From Mesotaenium endlicherianum (taxonomy: Eukaryota > Streptophyta > Zygnematophyceae > Zygnematales > Mesotaeniaceae): DNA of 34,775 nucleotides. A program made the translations under genes and the position numbers. Location of the stretch: assembly GCA_009602735.1 (NCBI GenBank), contig WELA01005391.1, positions 33,710 to 68,484 of the forward strand, written 5' to 3'. Position 1 is the first letter of the stretch, and each line of letters starts with the position of its first letter. This document shows positions 23,141 through 34,000 of this stretch, piece by piece. Below the pieces are notes generated by a model, which was not told where the DNA came from, did not search any database, and saw only the letters and a list, made by a program, of their open reading frames with translations.

Positions 23141-23280
23141 ACGATGGGCTTCAGCTGCATTTTCACCGCAAATATATTTTGAGGTGCATACTTTCAGACT
23201 GCTGAAAACCTTACTCTCGTGGTACCAGACTATATAGAGCCAGTGTACAAGTTAAAAGCTTCTGACGCTTCTGCTTTATG
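23141..23280 (-). promoter_or_regulatory. Probable core promoter of the TroA-like gene
   Basis: A CTATATAG box at 23230-23237 lies about 90 bases upstream of the first ATG (23140). This is a suitable distance for a TATA element with a short 5' untranslated region. No metal-response element can be identified by eye. Confidence 0.4.
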
Positions 23281-24318
23281 TCAAATGTGATGCATGTCCT
23301 AATGATGACTAAGCACCATGCTAGCGGAAAAAACCATCCCTGGCATACGACCAACTCACACACATACCCATGGAAACTGTCCACGCTGACTACTAATCAG
23401 CACGACGCAGGAAAATTAGCAATACTTTTTTCGACTACAACAGGCATGGAAGGCAGCTTACGTGGTGCACGCTTTCTATAATTCAGCACTTGTACTTTAC
23501 TAATAGCAAGACTTTCAGTAGCATTCACTGGCCAGGGCACTCAGGATTTGTAGAGGCTGCGATACCATAAAAAAATTACCCTAAAAACACACCAGATAGA
23601 GTGATAAAATGACTCCCCGGGCGCCCAGACGTCAGAAGAAAACGGCACCGAGAGAAGGCCAGGCTCCTCTATATACCCTTCCAAGTGATGCTAGTTCGCT
23701 TCTTTTAGCGGCCCTAGCTCACTCTAGCCTGGTCAGTCACTGCAGAGCTGCTGCTGAGTCCAGACAATGGCAGAGAACCGTAAGATCGTCGAACTGGATG
23801 CTGACAAGGAGCCGGGCAAAATATGAGGGTCGGTCACGCGTATTGACATTCAGGTGGCACGAATGGTAATCACCCCCCCCTATTTTTCCATCTTGATCAC
23901 TATGATTACGACGTATATCACTGTAATATAGACATTAGGACTGTGATGTTCCAACAGGACTTTCGAAGCTTGTACAACAATTTCCCTCGCTTCCTAGACA
24001 GAAAAAGATATCTCAGCTCAGTGCGCTAGCGGTCTTCAGCTCCTGGACCAATGACATAAGCCCTTTTCATGCGTTAAGGTCGACCAACCAGATGCACCCT
24101 TCTTATGCCTAGCAATCTAGGTGAACGGCTGGATTAGTGAAAAATGCAAAAGCTTTCACTGGCGCAGCTTCCAAGCAATCACGTCGTTAAAGATAAGGAC
24201 CGATAGACGTGCCTCTGACCTTTATGCAGCAGCCGTATCTTCAGGCCCCAGGATTCAAAGAATTTTACGTCATTCCACATTTTGATATTTTCGAATTGTC
24301 GAAAAACAAGTGTGCGAG
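23281..24318. other. Intergenic sequence leading into an AT-rich island
   Basis: A plus-strand reading frame at 23609-23869 (86 codons, Arg/Ser/Ala-rich, starts MTPRAPRRQKKTAP) is possible but has no recognisable domain. After a short C-run near 23872-23880 the base composition changes to AT-rich and stays so to about 30.3 kb. No other gene is seen. Confidence 0.35.
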
Positions 24319-24428
24319 GCGGAAAACGACCACGGGCGGATCCAATTAGGGTGTAGGCTGCCCGTACTGACCGGGCCCCCTGGGGTCGTTTAGTTTGCGG
24401 AAAACGACCACGGGCGGATCCAATTAGG
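24319..24428. repeat. Perfect 32-base direct repeat pair around a GC-rich 46-base core
   Basis: The unit beginning GCGGAAAACGACCACGGGCG and ending in CCAATTAGG occurs at 24319-24350 and again at 24397-24428. The 46 bases between are GC-rich (GGGCCCCCTGGGG in the centre), unlike the AT-rich surroundings. Similar AAAACAAG strings lie just outside both copies. Confidence 0.9.
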
Positions 24429-24494
24429 AAAACAAGAATGACCTCAACTTAGATCCCTCCCATCGGGAGCGGATGTTTCATATTATTAGGTATT

Positions 24495-25445
24495 TCTCTG
24501 GGCAAATTACAAAACTCCTACTTCAAACTTGCTTTATTACAAAATCTACTACAGCTTCCAAACTTGCTACAAAATTGCTACCCGCACATGTAAAGGTCGT
24601 CCACGTAGGCCCTACGCGAAAAAACGAAGTGTCACACGAATTCGCACGCGACTCTTTCTGACACACCGTCTCCATCTTGTTTCAAAAAATTTCCACACCA
24701 CGCTTCTAAGTGACCGAGCTTCACGAACAAAGGACCCCAAAAAATACGTGGAGCATGCCAACATATCAAAAATACAACACCTTAATTCAGTAATGAAGGG
24801 AAGATAGTCACTTCAACCTCACTAAGCAAATACATACATATATATTGACTTACGCTTACTCATTCATAGTTACCTCATTAACCCTCACTTGCTTCTTCTG
24901 GTCTACCTGCAACGCACTTGATAGGGTCATAAGGCTTCGTGATATGATGGAGGATCACGTGACTAATTCAAAGCTGTTCCGACTTTAGAGAAGATGATCT
25001 TAGAACCTAAGCCCTAACTCGTACCCCGACTACTGATGAAGGCTTGCCGTTAAACCAAGCTATGAAGGTTGAAGAGTCGTCTACAAATTGGAGGCGGGGC
25101 GAAGAGGTTGAAGGCCTTGACGAGTTTAGAGCGTTAAAAGGTAAAAGATAGTGAGGTATATATAGCGAAAAGTGTGTCCACCCAAACTTTTGCGTCCTTG
25201 GGCAGTTTCGTTCATGGAGGTGGGTCACTCAGAAATGTGGTGGTGGAATTTTGGGAAACGAAAGGAAGACGGTGTGTGTCAGGAAGAGTCGCATGCGAAT
25301 TCGTGTGACACGTCGTTTTTTTGCGTAAGGCCAACGTGGACGGCCTTTACATGTGCGGGTAATAGTTTTGTAACAAGTTTGAAAGTAGTAGTAGATTTTG
25401 TAATAAAGCAAGTTTGAAGTAGGAGTTTTGTATTTTGCCCCATTT
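24495..25445. mobile_element. Fold-back element with long imperfect inverted repeats
   Basis: The left arm, about 24495-24718, matches the reverse complement of the right arm, about 25218-25440, with scattered mismatches and small indels. Shared strings include TACTTCAAACTTGCTTTATT and GTGTCACACGAATTCGCA. The spacer is about 500 bases and has no convincing coding sequence. Total size is near 950 bases. This resembles a non-autonomous fold-back or long-TIR DNA element. I could not define flanking target duplications. Open frames inside the arms are mirror images of each other and are not taken as genes. Confidence 0.75.
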
Positions 25446-25547
25446 CTCTACATATTTGAGCATATTTTGTTTGAATGGTTTTTTCAAACTCAAAGATATG
25501 TAACATATTCTTCTAGACAATGTTGGACATTCTAAGAGATTTAGTGT

Positions 25548-26230
25548 AAGGTCATAGGTTTATAAAGTGCATTTTTGAGTTTCATAAAAGTATGTTTTGA
25601 TTGCATAGAAGTCTAGAGTGTATTTTTGTGGTCATTTTGATACAAAGTTCATTGAATTTGGTTGTATTGAGAGAGTTATGGATTTCCGATGTTTAATTAG
25701 TTTTGAGGTCGGTTGACGACTGTCCTTAATTCGCGGAGAGCGCAACCGTCGGATTGACCAACAGCGTGGAGCAATCTGGATCTGGCCCGTTAGAGTGAAC
25801 TCGAACCTTCACGTAAGTTCGGCTGACGCGGAGTGCCGACTAGGTCGATTTACCTAGAAGTTTCAATTTAGCCTAGTGCGCCTAACTTAGTACATTCTAG
25901 ATATTTCGATGCATGCATGTGGACGTCAAATCGGCCCGGCATGTCAGATGAGACTGATCTGGCTTTCTCACGAATATTCTAGAAAAGACGATTTGACAAA
26001 CACTTGAGAAAATCCGTTGCTAAGCGGCCCTCCCGCCTAGGGGCGAGCGGCCGTCGTAGAAAATTATAAATAGACATAACTACTTCATTTCTTATCAATT
26101 TTCACTTTTGTAAAATTCGACGGGTTTGTAAAGACGAGGCCTTTCATCCTAGTCCATTTGTGAGCATTTTCTTGCCACTCAAAATGTTGAGTAATTTTCC
26201 TAAGCTTTCTTAGTGATAGGCCGCTGCTGC
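25548..26230. repeat. LTR-like tandem repeat, copy 1
   Basis: This copy starts AAGGTCATAGGTTTATAAAG and ends near CTTAGTGATAGGCCGCTGC. It matches the next about 664 bases closely, offset 683. It contains a TATA-like ATTATAAATAG box (about 26065) and, just before it, a GC-rich inverted repeat (CGGCC...GGCCG, about 26023-26053). No coding frame is present. The layout resembles a solo LTR pair or a satellite dimer. Confidence 0.75.
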
Positions 26231-26894
26231 AAGGTCATAGGTTTATAAAGTGCATTTTTGAGTTTCATGAAAGTATGTTTTGATTGCATAGTAGTGTAGA
26301 ATTTGTTTTTTTGGTCATTTTTATATAAAGTTCATCAATTTTGGTCAAGTATTGAGAGAGTTATGGATTTCCGAAGTTTAATTAGTTTTGAGGTCGGTTG
26401 ACGACTGTGCTTAATTCGCGGTGAGCGCGACCGTCGGATTGACCGACAGCGTCAAGCGATCTGGCCCGTTAGAATGAACTCGAACCTTCACGTAAGTTCG
26501 GCTGACGCGGAGTGCCGACTAGGTCGATGTACCTAAGAGTTTCGGTTTAACCTAGCGCGTCTAAGATAGAATATTCTAGTAATGTTGATGCATGTATGTG
26601 GACGTCAATTCGGCCCGACACGTCAGATTAGACTGATCTGGCTTACTCACGAATATTCTGGAAGGGACGATTTGACGAACACTTTGGAAAATCCGTAGCT
26701 TCCTCCTAGGGAGGAGCACTTAGGCAGAAAATTATAAATAGGCATAACTTCTTTGTTTCTTATCAATTTTCACTTTTGTAAATTTCTACGGGTTTTTAAT
26801 GACAAGGCCTTTCATCCTACATCACTTGTGAGCAGTTTCTTGCTACTCAAATGTTGAGTAATTTTCCTAAGCTTTCTTAGTGATATGCCGCTGC
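26231..26894. repeat. LTR-like tandem repeat, copy 2
   Basis: This is the second copy of the repeat starting at 25548, diverged by substitutions and short deletions. It keeps the ATTATAAATAG box (about 26731). The GC-rich stem of copy 1 is replaced by a different near-palindrome, CTCCTAGGGAGGAG at about 26703-26716. Its end runs directly into an 81-base tandem pair. Confidence 0.75.
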
Positions 26895-27052
26895 ACTCTT
26901 TAGTATGATTGCAACTAGTTCTTTTCCTCGTGAGTCACTACGTTTCCACTAGGGCACTCTGCCCCTTTCAGCTGCACTCTTTAGTATGATTGCAACTAGT
27001 TCCTTTCCTCGTGAGTTACTAAGCTTCCACTAGGGCACTCTGCCCCTTTCAT
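26891..27052. repeat. 81-base tandem duplication, two copies
   Basis: The unit begins CTGCACTCTTTAGTATGATT and ends CTCTGCCCCTTTCA. It occurs at 26891-26971 and 26972-27052 with only a few differences. No coding potential is seen. Confidence 0.85.
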
Positions 27053-29310
27053 TTGGGACGTCATACCCAAGATGTATTCAAAAATAACATTTTTTGGTCG
27101 AATCCTCCGCTTCCGATATATCTCCACTAATGGCCTCATTTAGGAGATGATTCACTTCTTTTTCAAGTGAAGCCGAGTAAGACTCATGATGCGTCAAAGT
27201 GTGAATAGAAGAGGCTCTGTTGTGCTCTATGGAGTTCGCATCACATAAATAACATATTTGGTAACTAAGGAGCCAAGAAGTAGCATGTTTATCTTAGTCT
27301 TTAAGGCTTTAACATGGCTAGCTACTCGCATGACAACACAATGTTTTTTTATTTTGTCGGTTATACTATCATTTTGAGTTGTTTGTCTCTCAAGCAAAAG
27401 ATTCATTGCATCAGCACCTTCCAAACATCAATATTTTGCTACTTGTAAATTGCGAGAAATATCAGAGGTCTATGCAGATTTTCAAGTTTGTTTAACATAA
27501 GAATGTGAAAGCTGGCATCATCACGTTCATTACCCAAAAAAGCAATGTCAAGGTAGCTACAATTTATTTTGTAATTGTTCTTTTCAATAACTTCTAAAAA
27601 TAAAGGCTATTACATATCGTTATTGTGAGGAGAAGTTAACCCTCAAACTTTGCAAGTGGTAAAATGACCAAAATTTATTGACAAATTTGACATTGGGATT
27701 GACTTCTAATGATACTGGGTGAAAATTCTAGCAGACGCACTCTAGGAATTCCAACAAGATGTCTTTGTTGAGATTAAGCGGCCGTTTGGAACAAATTTCA
27801 AAAATTGAAGTCGAAACAAAGACGTCAATTTTCCCTCGTCAACGTTCTTCCAAGTGTCAATAAGTTATCAAACTACGGACAAACTCTAACATTCGGTTTC
27901 GGCTAATTATGCTATCTCCGTGTAAGATTCAACGACAAATTAACCACGTTGTTGTTTTCAATAAGTATTTATTTAGTTGAATTATGTAAAATTGAAATTG
28001 ATGGCTTTTTGTACTTTTTTGCTGCATATACAAAAATACATCTTTCTCGTCTCTGGGCAAAAGAATCCACCTCCACCTGAACGGTGTCTCTTGAACTACA
28101 CTAAATTAAGTTTTTGACAATTTGAAGCTTGTACAACTTTTCCACGATAAAGTCGGACCACATAGTCATCTTAAAGATTGCTAGACTATATGGAGTCGAT
28201 CAGATCCATTTAATTACTTTGAATAACGGGTCTATTTTGACTATGGATCATATAGAGCAATCTAATTGGTTTATGAGCCATTTGCAAATTGATCGTCAAC
28301 AATCATTATACGACCACAATTTGTCAATCAAAAAGTCGTTGTGTGTTTCATAGAACGTGTTGGACCAACAACGATACATCTCTACTACATACACAACGTT
28401 TACAATCTTTTTCTTTTTTGGAGTTTTCAAGGTTAAAAGGTAGTCTTATTAATCTACACATGTGAACATGTGTACCAATTACAAATAAGATAAAAAATAA
28501 TCGTGAACCCAAATTGACGACTTACAACAAATATCACCATATGACGGTCGAACGTGAAGGCAATGTGGAAGGCGTCGTAACATTTATTATTTTTTTCCCA
28601 CATGGTATTCTTTGTGATGTAATTTTGGAAATGCGAACTTAGGAATTAAAAATCTGGAGAAGGTCCCGGAGAATGTCGATGGCAGAGGTCCTAGAAAAAT
28701 CCTTGCCACTTGCTTTTAATTCGTTTGGAAACCCTTGTTTTTTTTCCGTCGTGCCATGGACCTTTTTGAGGGTGTTTAAAGTTAGGCGAATGAAGTAGCA
28801 ATGTATTTGAGCATTTATCATAAGTGATTCTTCAATACAATCAATCCAAAATGTTATTTGACTTTCTGCATTTTGACATGAAGTCACATTTTTTTTAAGT
28901 GCTGTAATGTTTGTGGCAATTGCGCATTCGATCATGTCGACGTTTGCTTTCCCCAAAAATTGTCTCTGCATTGTATTTTGTGTATAAATGCTATAAGGCA
29001 AAGGCATCATGTTCAATCATGCAGGTGTGGAACACTTCAACGGCCACTCCACCTATAGATCCAAATATGGACGTTGCAAGTTCACAATTTTGCAAAGACC
29101 AACTGAGGCAACATGGCCAATGTTGACACCAAATCCATTCTAAGAAGGCACTTCATTGACGAGACACACAATGATTGTGCAAACGTGTTATTCAAGTATT
29201 CATCATAAAATTCTATGTGGCTAGATAAACTTGTCTGAATGCACAATATGAATACTCGCTCATGATTAGGACAAAATGGTATGGTGTAGTCCATCATGAT
29301 TGTCATGAAA
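27053..29310 (-). pseudogene. Decayed minus-strand coding remnants in the AT-rich island
   Basis: Several minus-strand stretches look protein-like but are broken by stops and frame changes: 29306-29082; 29016-28639 (125 codons, contains ALKKNVTSCQNAESQITFWI); a stretch without ATG at about 27590-27440 (contains SYLDIAFLGNERDDASFHIL); 27424-27227; and an adjacent shifted frame at about 27250-27080 (contains SIHTLTHHESYSASLEKEVN). No domain is recognised. They may be remnants of a transposon-borne gene. A plus-strand frame at 28129-28353 overlaps this area and is equally unrecognised. Confidence 0.3.
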
Positions 29311-30327
29311 TGAATTAATTAGAGAGGCTTAATATTCAAGGCATTATATTGTTCTCATAATCTTCACATATTAATTGCGCTTTTTGGAAAGCTTAGCCTC
29401 ATGTAGATAATTGAAAGTAATTTGAGCATAACATTATTAAGACATAAATTCCAAATTACTCAAATTGGAACCACGAAACAAAATGCTACACTACTAGATG
29501 ACAAATATAGATTTTGTAGACTCGGCATTGATAGTACTTGCACCTTCACTGATGTTCAAAGAGCATATTTCACCTACAATTACTTTGCAAGCATATATGT
29601 TGTATCATGACGTCCTTGGACATATACGAGATCTTTCCATCGTAGAATCATCTGTGATGAGAGACATATCAACATTATGGTAAGTGCTTGATAAACCATT
29701 GTCTCGTCTTCTTGCGCCCCAAGATTGCAAAGTTCATCATTCATGTCACCCTGACAAGCATTTTTCTTATTTGCCTCATTTAAAGCCTAGAGGAAGAGGC
29801 CAATAGTCTTGCTACTTAGGCCTTGGATACAATAAACCCTCTTGTTCTTTGGCGCAAGTTGTGTGCAAAGCTTGCTGTGTGAAAACTCTGCAAGGATTTG
29901 AGGGTAAACTTAAAAGAAATCATAACTAGACATGCCTAAGAGCCATGCCTTTGATTGCAAAAGCTCGCCAATGCAAAAGTCAACATCACGATAAAAACAT
30001 AAGATAGATGTGGGTTTGCGACAGAGTCATATGATGTCATCTGTATTGCAAGCGCTGTCAAGATAGCTTGGCACGTAATTTGATTTAGAGACATAAATTA
30101 GATGAAAGGGAGTCTTGCATATAGAGAAAATGATACCATAACAATGCCGATTTGGAAATTTGTGGTGGAAGGGAAAAAAGAACACAACTTAGTGCTTCAA
30201 AACTATTAACGTGAACTACCATCTACAACCTCCCAATAATTTCTCATGACCTTGTTATCCAAGAATGCATGCTCTCTCTGCCCTAGTACCCTCTTCCATC
30301 TTTCAAGTCGGCTCTAAGCGGCCTATG
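29311..30327. other. AT-rich stretch without recognised features
   Basis: Only a short plus-strand open frame at 29422-29610 is seen, with no family resemblance. There are no RNA genes and no repeats visible by eye. GC content rises again at about 30,300. Confidence 0.4.
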
Positions 30328-30606
30328 CTATAGCTCGTTCTCTAGAAACTTGGCCAACACGTCATTTGTAGCCACGATGGCAGACATCGACATGTCTGTG
30401 ACAGATTCCTCCAATGCTTCACCTGGGGCTTGTTTTGGGTAGCCGGCTTTGTGCTTGCCCAACGGCTTGTTTGGCTCGTGCGGCACACGCAGAGGTGGCG
30501 GAATGAAGAGCGTATGCCGCCCAAACGTGATTGACTCTGGCGGCGGCTCTGTGCCAAGCATGGGCGGAGTCCCAAGCGGCATTGCCGGAGTCCGTGTGTA
30601 CGTCAT
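30328..30606 (-). CDS. Small hypothetical protein or last exon, Pro-rich then helical
   Basis: From the ATG at 30606 to the stop at 30328 there are 92 residues. The first half is Pro/Gly-rich (MPLGTPPMLGTEPPPESITF, then HTLFIPPPLRVPHEPNKPLG). The C-terminal third looks like a short amphipathic segment (MSAIVATNDVLAKFLENEL). The frame stays open upstream to an ATG at 30777, but that part is rich in Phe/Leu/Pro/Ser and less gene-like. A GTACGA donor near 30632 (minus sense) means this could be spliced differently. I recognise no family. It marks the right border of the AT-rich island. Confidence 0.5.
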   Translation of the reverse strand: MTYTRTPAMPLGTPPMLGTEPPPESITFGRHTLFIPPPLRVPHEPNKPLGKHKAGYPKQAPGEALEESVTDMSMSAIVATNDVLAKFLENEL

Positions 30607-30777
30607 TGTGGTCGATTTTAGCAAGTCGTACCTGAAGCCACACTTTGTGAAAAAGGGCCTAAGAGCAACCAAATGGGAAGAGAGAGAAAAGAGGGAGAGG
30701 AAAAGGGAGCCCAGGAAAGGGGGTTGAGCACAAGGAGGAGAGAAGGAGAACTCGAGGCAATGATATAGGGTTAGCAT

Positions 30778-31006
30778 AAAGAGCAGAAAGGAGGTGCTGT
30801 AAGGGCTGCCCGGTTCTGGTCTAGCTGCACAACAACGTTAACTCATAAGCGAGAGCAACCAAGGAGGCCAAGTCTAGGAGGCTAGAGCTTTCAAGTACGG
30901 GGAGACAAGCAGACACACTCAAATGTAGACCTAATAACAGAAACCGGGATGCAGGCACTGGAGCTGTCCCTCGTTCATGCCCCAACCCCAAGCCCTAAAC
31001 TTTAAC
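30778..31006. other. Short unassigned stretch
   Basis: No exon or repeat is recognised. CCCCAACCCCAAGCCCTAAA-like sequence lies at about 30981-31001. Confidence 0.35.
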
Positions 31007-34000
31007 TTCTCTGCTGCAGGTTGCCCCTGTCTTGTGAGCTGCTCATCGCGCGCACTGCGGGTGAGTCGATAGTGCAAGACAGCCGCCACCTGTGCACCTG
31101 GTCCTTACGCTCCTACAAGAGAGGCTGTGAGGGCACCAGGGGAATCTGACAGCACGTGGGCGTCGGCGGAACAGTGCTGCACGCTCTCTGGGGAAGACGG
31201 CCCGGCAACTCACCCCCAGAGAGAACTGCTTGGCTTCTCCGAGTGACGGCTCAGACTCAAGCGTCTGGGCTGAGATTTGTAAGTCAATAGGAGATTCGTT
31301 GCAATGCGAAGACGGCCTCTAAGGCCAGGGGCAAAGCAAGTGGGCTTTAGAAACCCTACACCTCTTATCGCGGACGGTAAACTGCAGGCGAAATCCGTCA
31401 GAAGAAAATATGTATCCACAGGCGGCAGCCGGGAGAGCACACGTGCCCGAAGCAAGGCTCATGCAGGGCAGGGCAGCCCTCAGGTCACATCTGAGCGGGC
31501 TGCCATGCCACACCAGCCACCACACTCGGCCAAAAAACTTGTCCCCAAAGAGCGATGTCGCTGATGACCGAGGCCGAGAGCAGACGATGGGCCCAGGGCG
31601 GGCATCGGGAGAAAAAGGGGGGAGGGGCGGGGGCGCAGGAGGGGAGGGGAGTTTGGGGCGTGGAGGGTGTGTGTGTGTGTTGGAGGAGGGTGGGCGGGGG
31701 TTTCCTCTCTGGGCAACTCACTTCAGGCGGGGAGAACTTAGCGCGGCGATGTCACAAATCCCCCGCCGCGTCAGCTCCCTGCACCTCTGATCTGATCCCA
31801 GTCAGCGCGTATCCGAGGTCTCGACACAAGAGTGCCCAGGCCCCTCAGGGGGACGTGCGACGAGTCCGGGTTGCATGGCTGCAGCATGGCCTTCATTAGC
31901 ATTATTCAGGTGCTAGATGATAATATTTCCAGGCACCAGCGTCGGAAATCTTCCTCGCGGAGAGCGCGGAGCAGGCGACCAGCCATGGCGCTCGAGAATG
32001 CATCCGCGCTCTTTCCCGCCCCAACACAACCGCATGACGCACTCCCACACGCCCAGGCCTGCCTGCCTCTCTCCATCTCCTCTCTGTCCGCCCCTCTCTC
32101 TTGATTTCCCAATTCTTTCCCTCCCTTTCTTCTCCCTCACCCGGCACACGGAACACATGGAATGTGTCTGGACATGTACATGAGGAAGGGTCCAATCGTG
32201 CACAAGCGCAGCCGTGACTCGCATAGAGCGAAAGACGCCGCAAAATGGGTGAAGGTACGTCATGCATGCGTGCACGTGCGCCTGCGCCCATCCCGCGGGC
32301 CGAATCTCACCGCAGGATGCGCTGGATGACGCGCCGCCCGAGGCCACACCGCTGCAGCGTGGGCGCCACCTGTGCACACACAGGCACGCATGCACCGCGC
32401 AAACACACCTCAATGGGAGGCACGCACAGCACAGCGCGCACACTCTCGGTGCCGGTGCCGGCGGGCCAATGCAAGACGGTCCCCTTTGGCCAGCAGCTGA
32501 GGCAACCCTCCCCTCTCCCGCACCCCTGACTCCTCTCCGCCCCACTCTTTCCCTTCGCAAGTGCCCTAGCGCTTGGCCTTGCGTCTGCATCTCAGAATCC
32601 TCGTCTGTTCTGACGCCCCTCCTTAACCCCAACTCTGGCTCATATCTCTACCCTAACACCAGCGCTCACCTTATCCCTCACGTTACCCGAACCTAACCCT
32701 AACACAACCCTAAACTGACCACCAGCCCTCCATCTTCATCCCAGAGTTCGCAAGCTTCTCCCTGAGCTCCGCGCACGCCTTCACGCGCACCTCCTCTCCT
32801 CCCCAAACAGTGTCTACCTCCCTCATCTCCCTCTCACTTGGAACTGGACCGTGCTCCGGCTGCAGGCCTCTGACTCCTGCCACTCATGAAGCTCCACGCC
32901 CTTTTCCACACGGAGCGGGGGGGCGCGGGNTCCTCTCTGGGCAACTCACTTCAGGCGGGGAGAACTTAGCGCGGCGATGTCACAAATCCCCCGCCGCGTC
33001 AGCTCCCTGCACCTCTGATCTGATCCCAGTCAGCGCGTATCCGAGGTCTCGACACAAGAGTGCCCAGGCCCCTCAGGGGGACGTGCGACGAGTCCGGGTT
33101 GCATGGCTGCAGCATGGCCTTCATTAGCATTATTCAGGTGCTAGATGATAATATTTCCAGGCACCAGCGTCGGAAATCTTCCTCGCGGAGAGCGCGGAGC
33201 AGGCGACCAGCCATGGCGCTCGAGAATGCATCCGCGCTCTTTCCCGCCCCAACACAACCGCATGACGCACTCCCACACGCCCAGGCCTGCCTGCCTCTCT
33301 CCATCTCCTCTCTGTCCGCCCCTCTCTCTTGATTTCCCAATTCTTTCCCTCCCTTTCTTCTCCCTCACCCGGCACACGGAACACATGGAATGTGTCTGGA
33401 CATGTACATGAGGAAGGGTCCAATCGTGCACAAGCGCAGCCGTGACTCGCATAGAGCGAAAGACGCCGCAAAATGGGTGAAGGTACGTCATGCATGCGTG
33501 CACGTGCGCCTGCGCCCATCCCGCGGGCCGAATCTCACCGCAGGATGCGCTGGATGACGCGCCGCCCGAGGCCACACCGCTGCAGCGTGGGCGCCACCTG
33601 TGCACACACAGGCACGCATGCACCGCGCAAACACACCTCAATGGGAGGCACGCACAGCACAGCGCGCACACTCTCGGTGCCGGTGCCGGCGGGCCAATGC
33701 AAGACGGTCCCCTTTGGCCAGCAGCTGAGGCAACCCTCCCCTCTCCCGCACCCCTGACTCCTCTCCGCCCCACTCTTTCCCTTCGCAAGTGCCCTAGCGC
33801 TTGGCCTTGCGTCTGCATCTCAGAATCCTCGTCTGTTCTGACGCCCCTCCTTAACCCCAACTCTGGCTCATATCTCTACCCTAACACCAGCGCTCACCTT
33901 ATCCCTCACGTTACCCGAACCTAACCCTAACACAACCCTAAACTGACCACCAGCCCTCCATCTTCATCCCAGAGTTCGCAAGCTTCTCCCTGAGCTCCGC

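Noticed and set aside
24529..25411. Pair of similar small proteins (starting MLYYKIYY) on opposite strands
   Set aside because: They are the two arms of the inverted repeat read in mirror orientation, not two genes.
26891..27052. CRISPR-like array
   Set aside because: There are only two adjacent 81-base copies with no spacers, and the context is eukaryotic.
32640..32715. CCCTAA-type telomere-like motifs
   Set aside because: Only a few dispersed, imperfect units are present, and they lie within the repeated internal segment. This is too weak for a telomere or a clear interstitial telomeric array.
31902..33860. Two identical 239-codon minus-strand frames and their identical plus-strand partners
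   Set aside because: They are long frames through GC-rich intron sequence, present twice only because the 1,227-base segment is repeated. The short exon candidates inside fit splice signals in a different frame.
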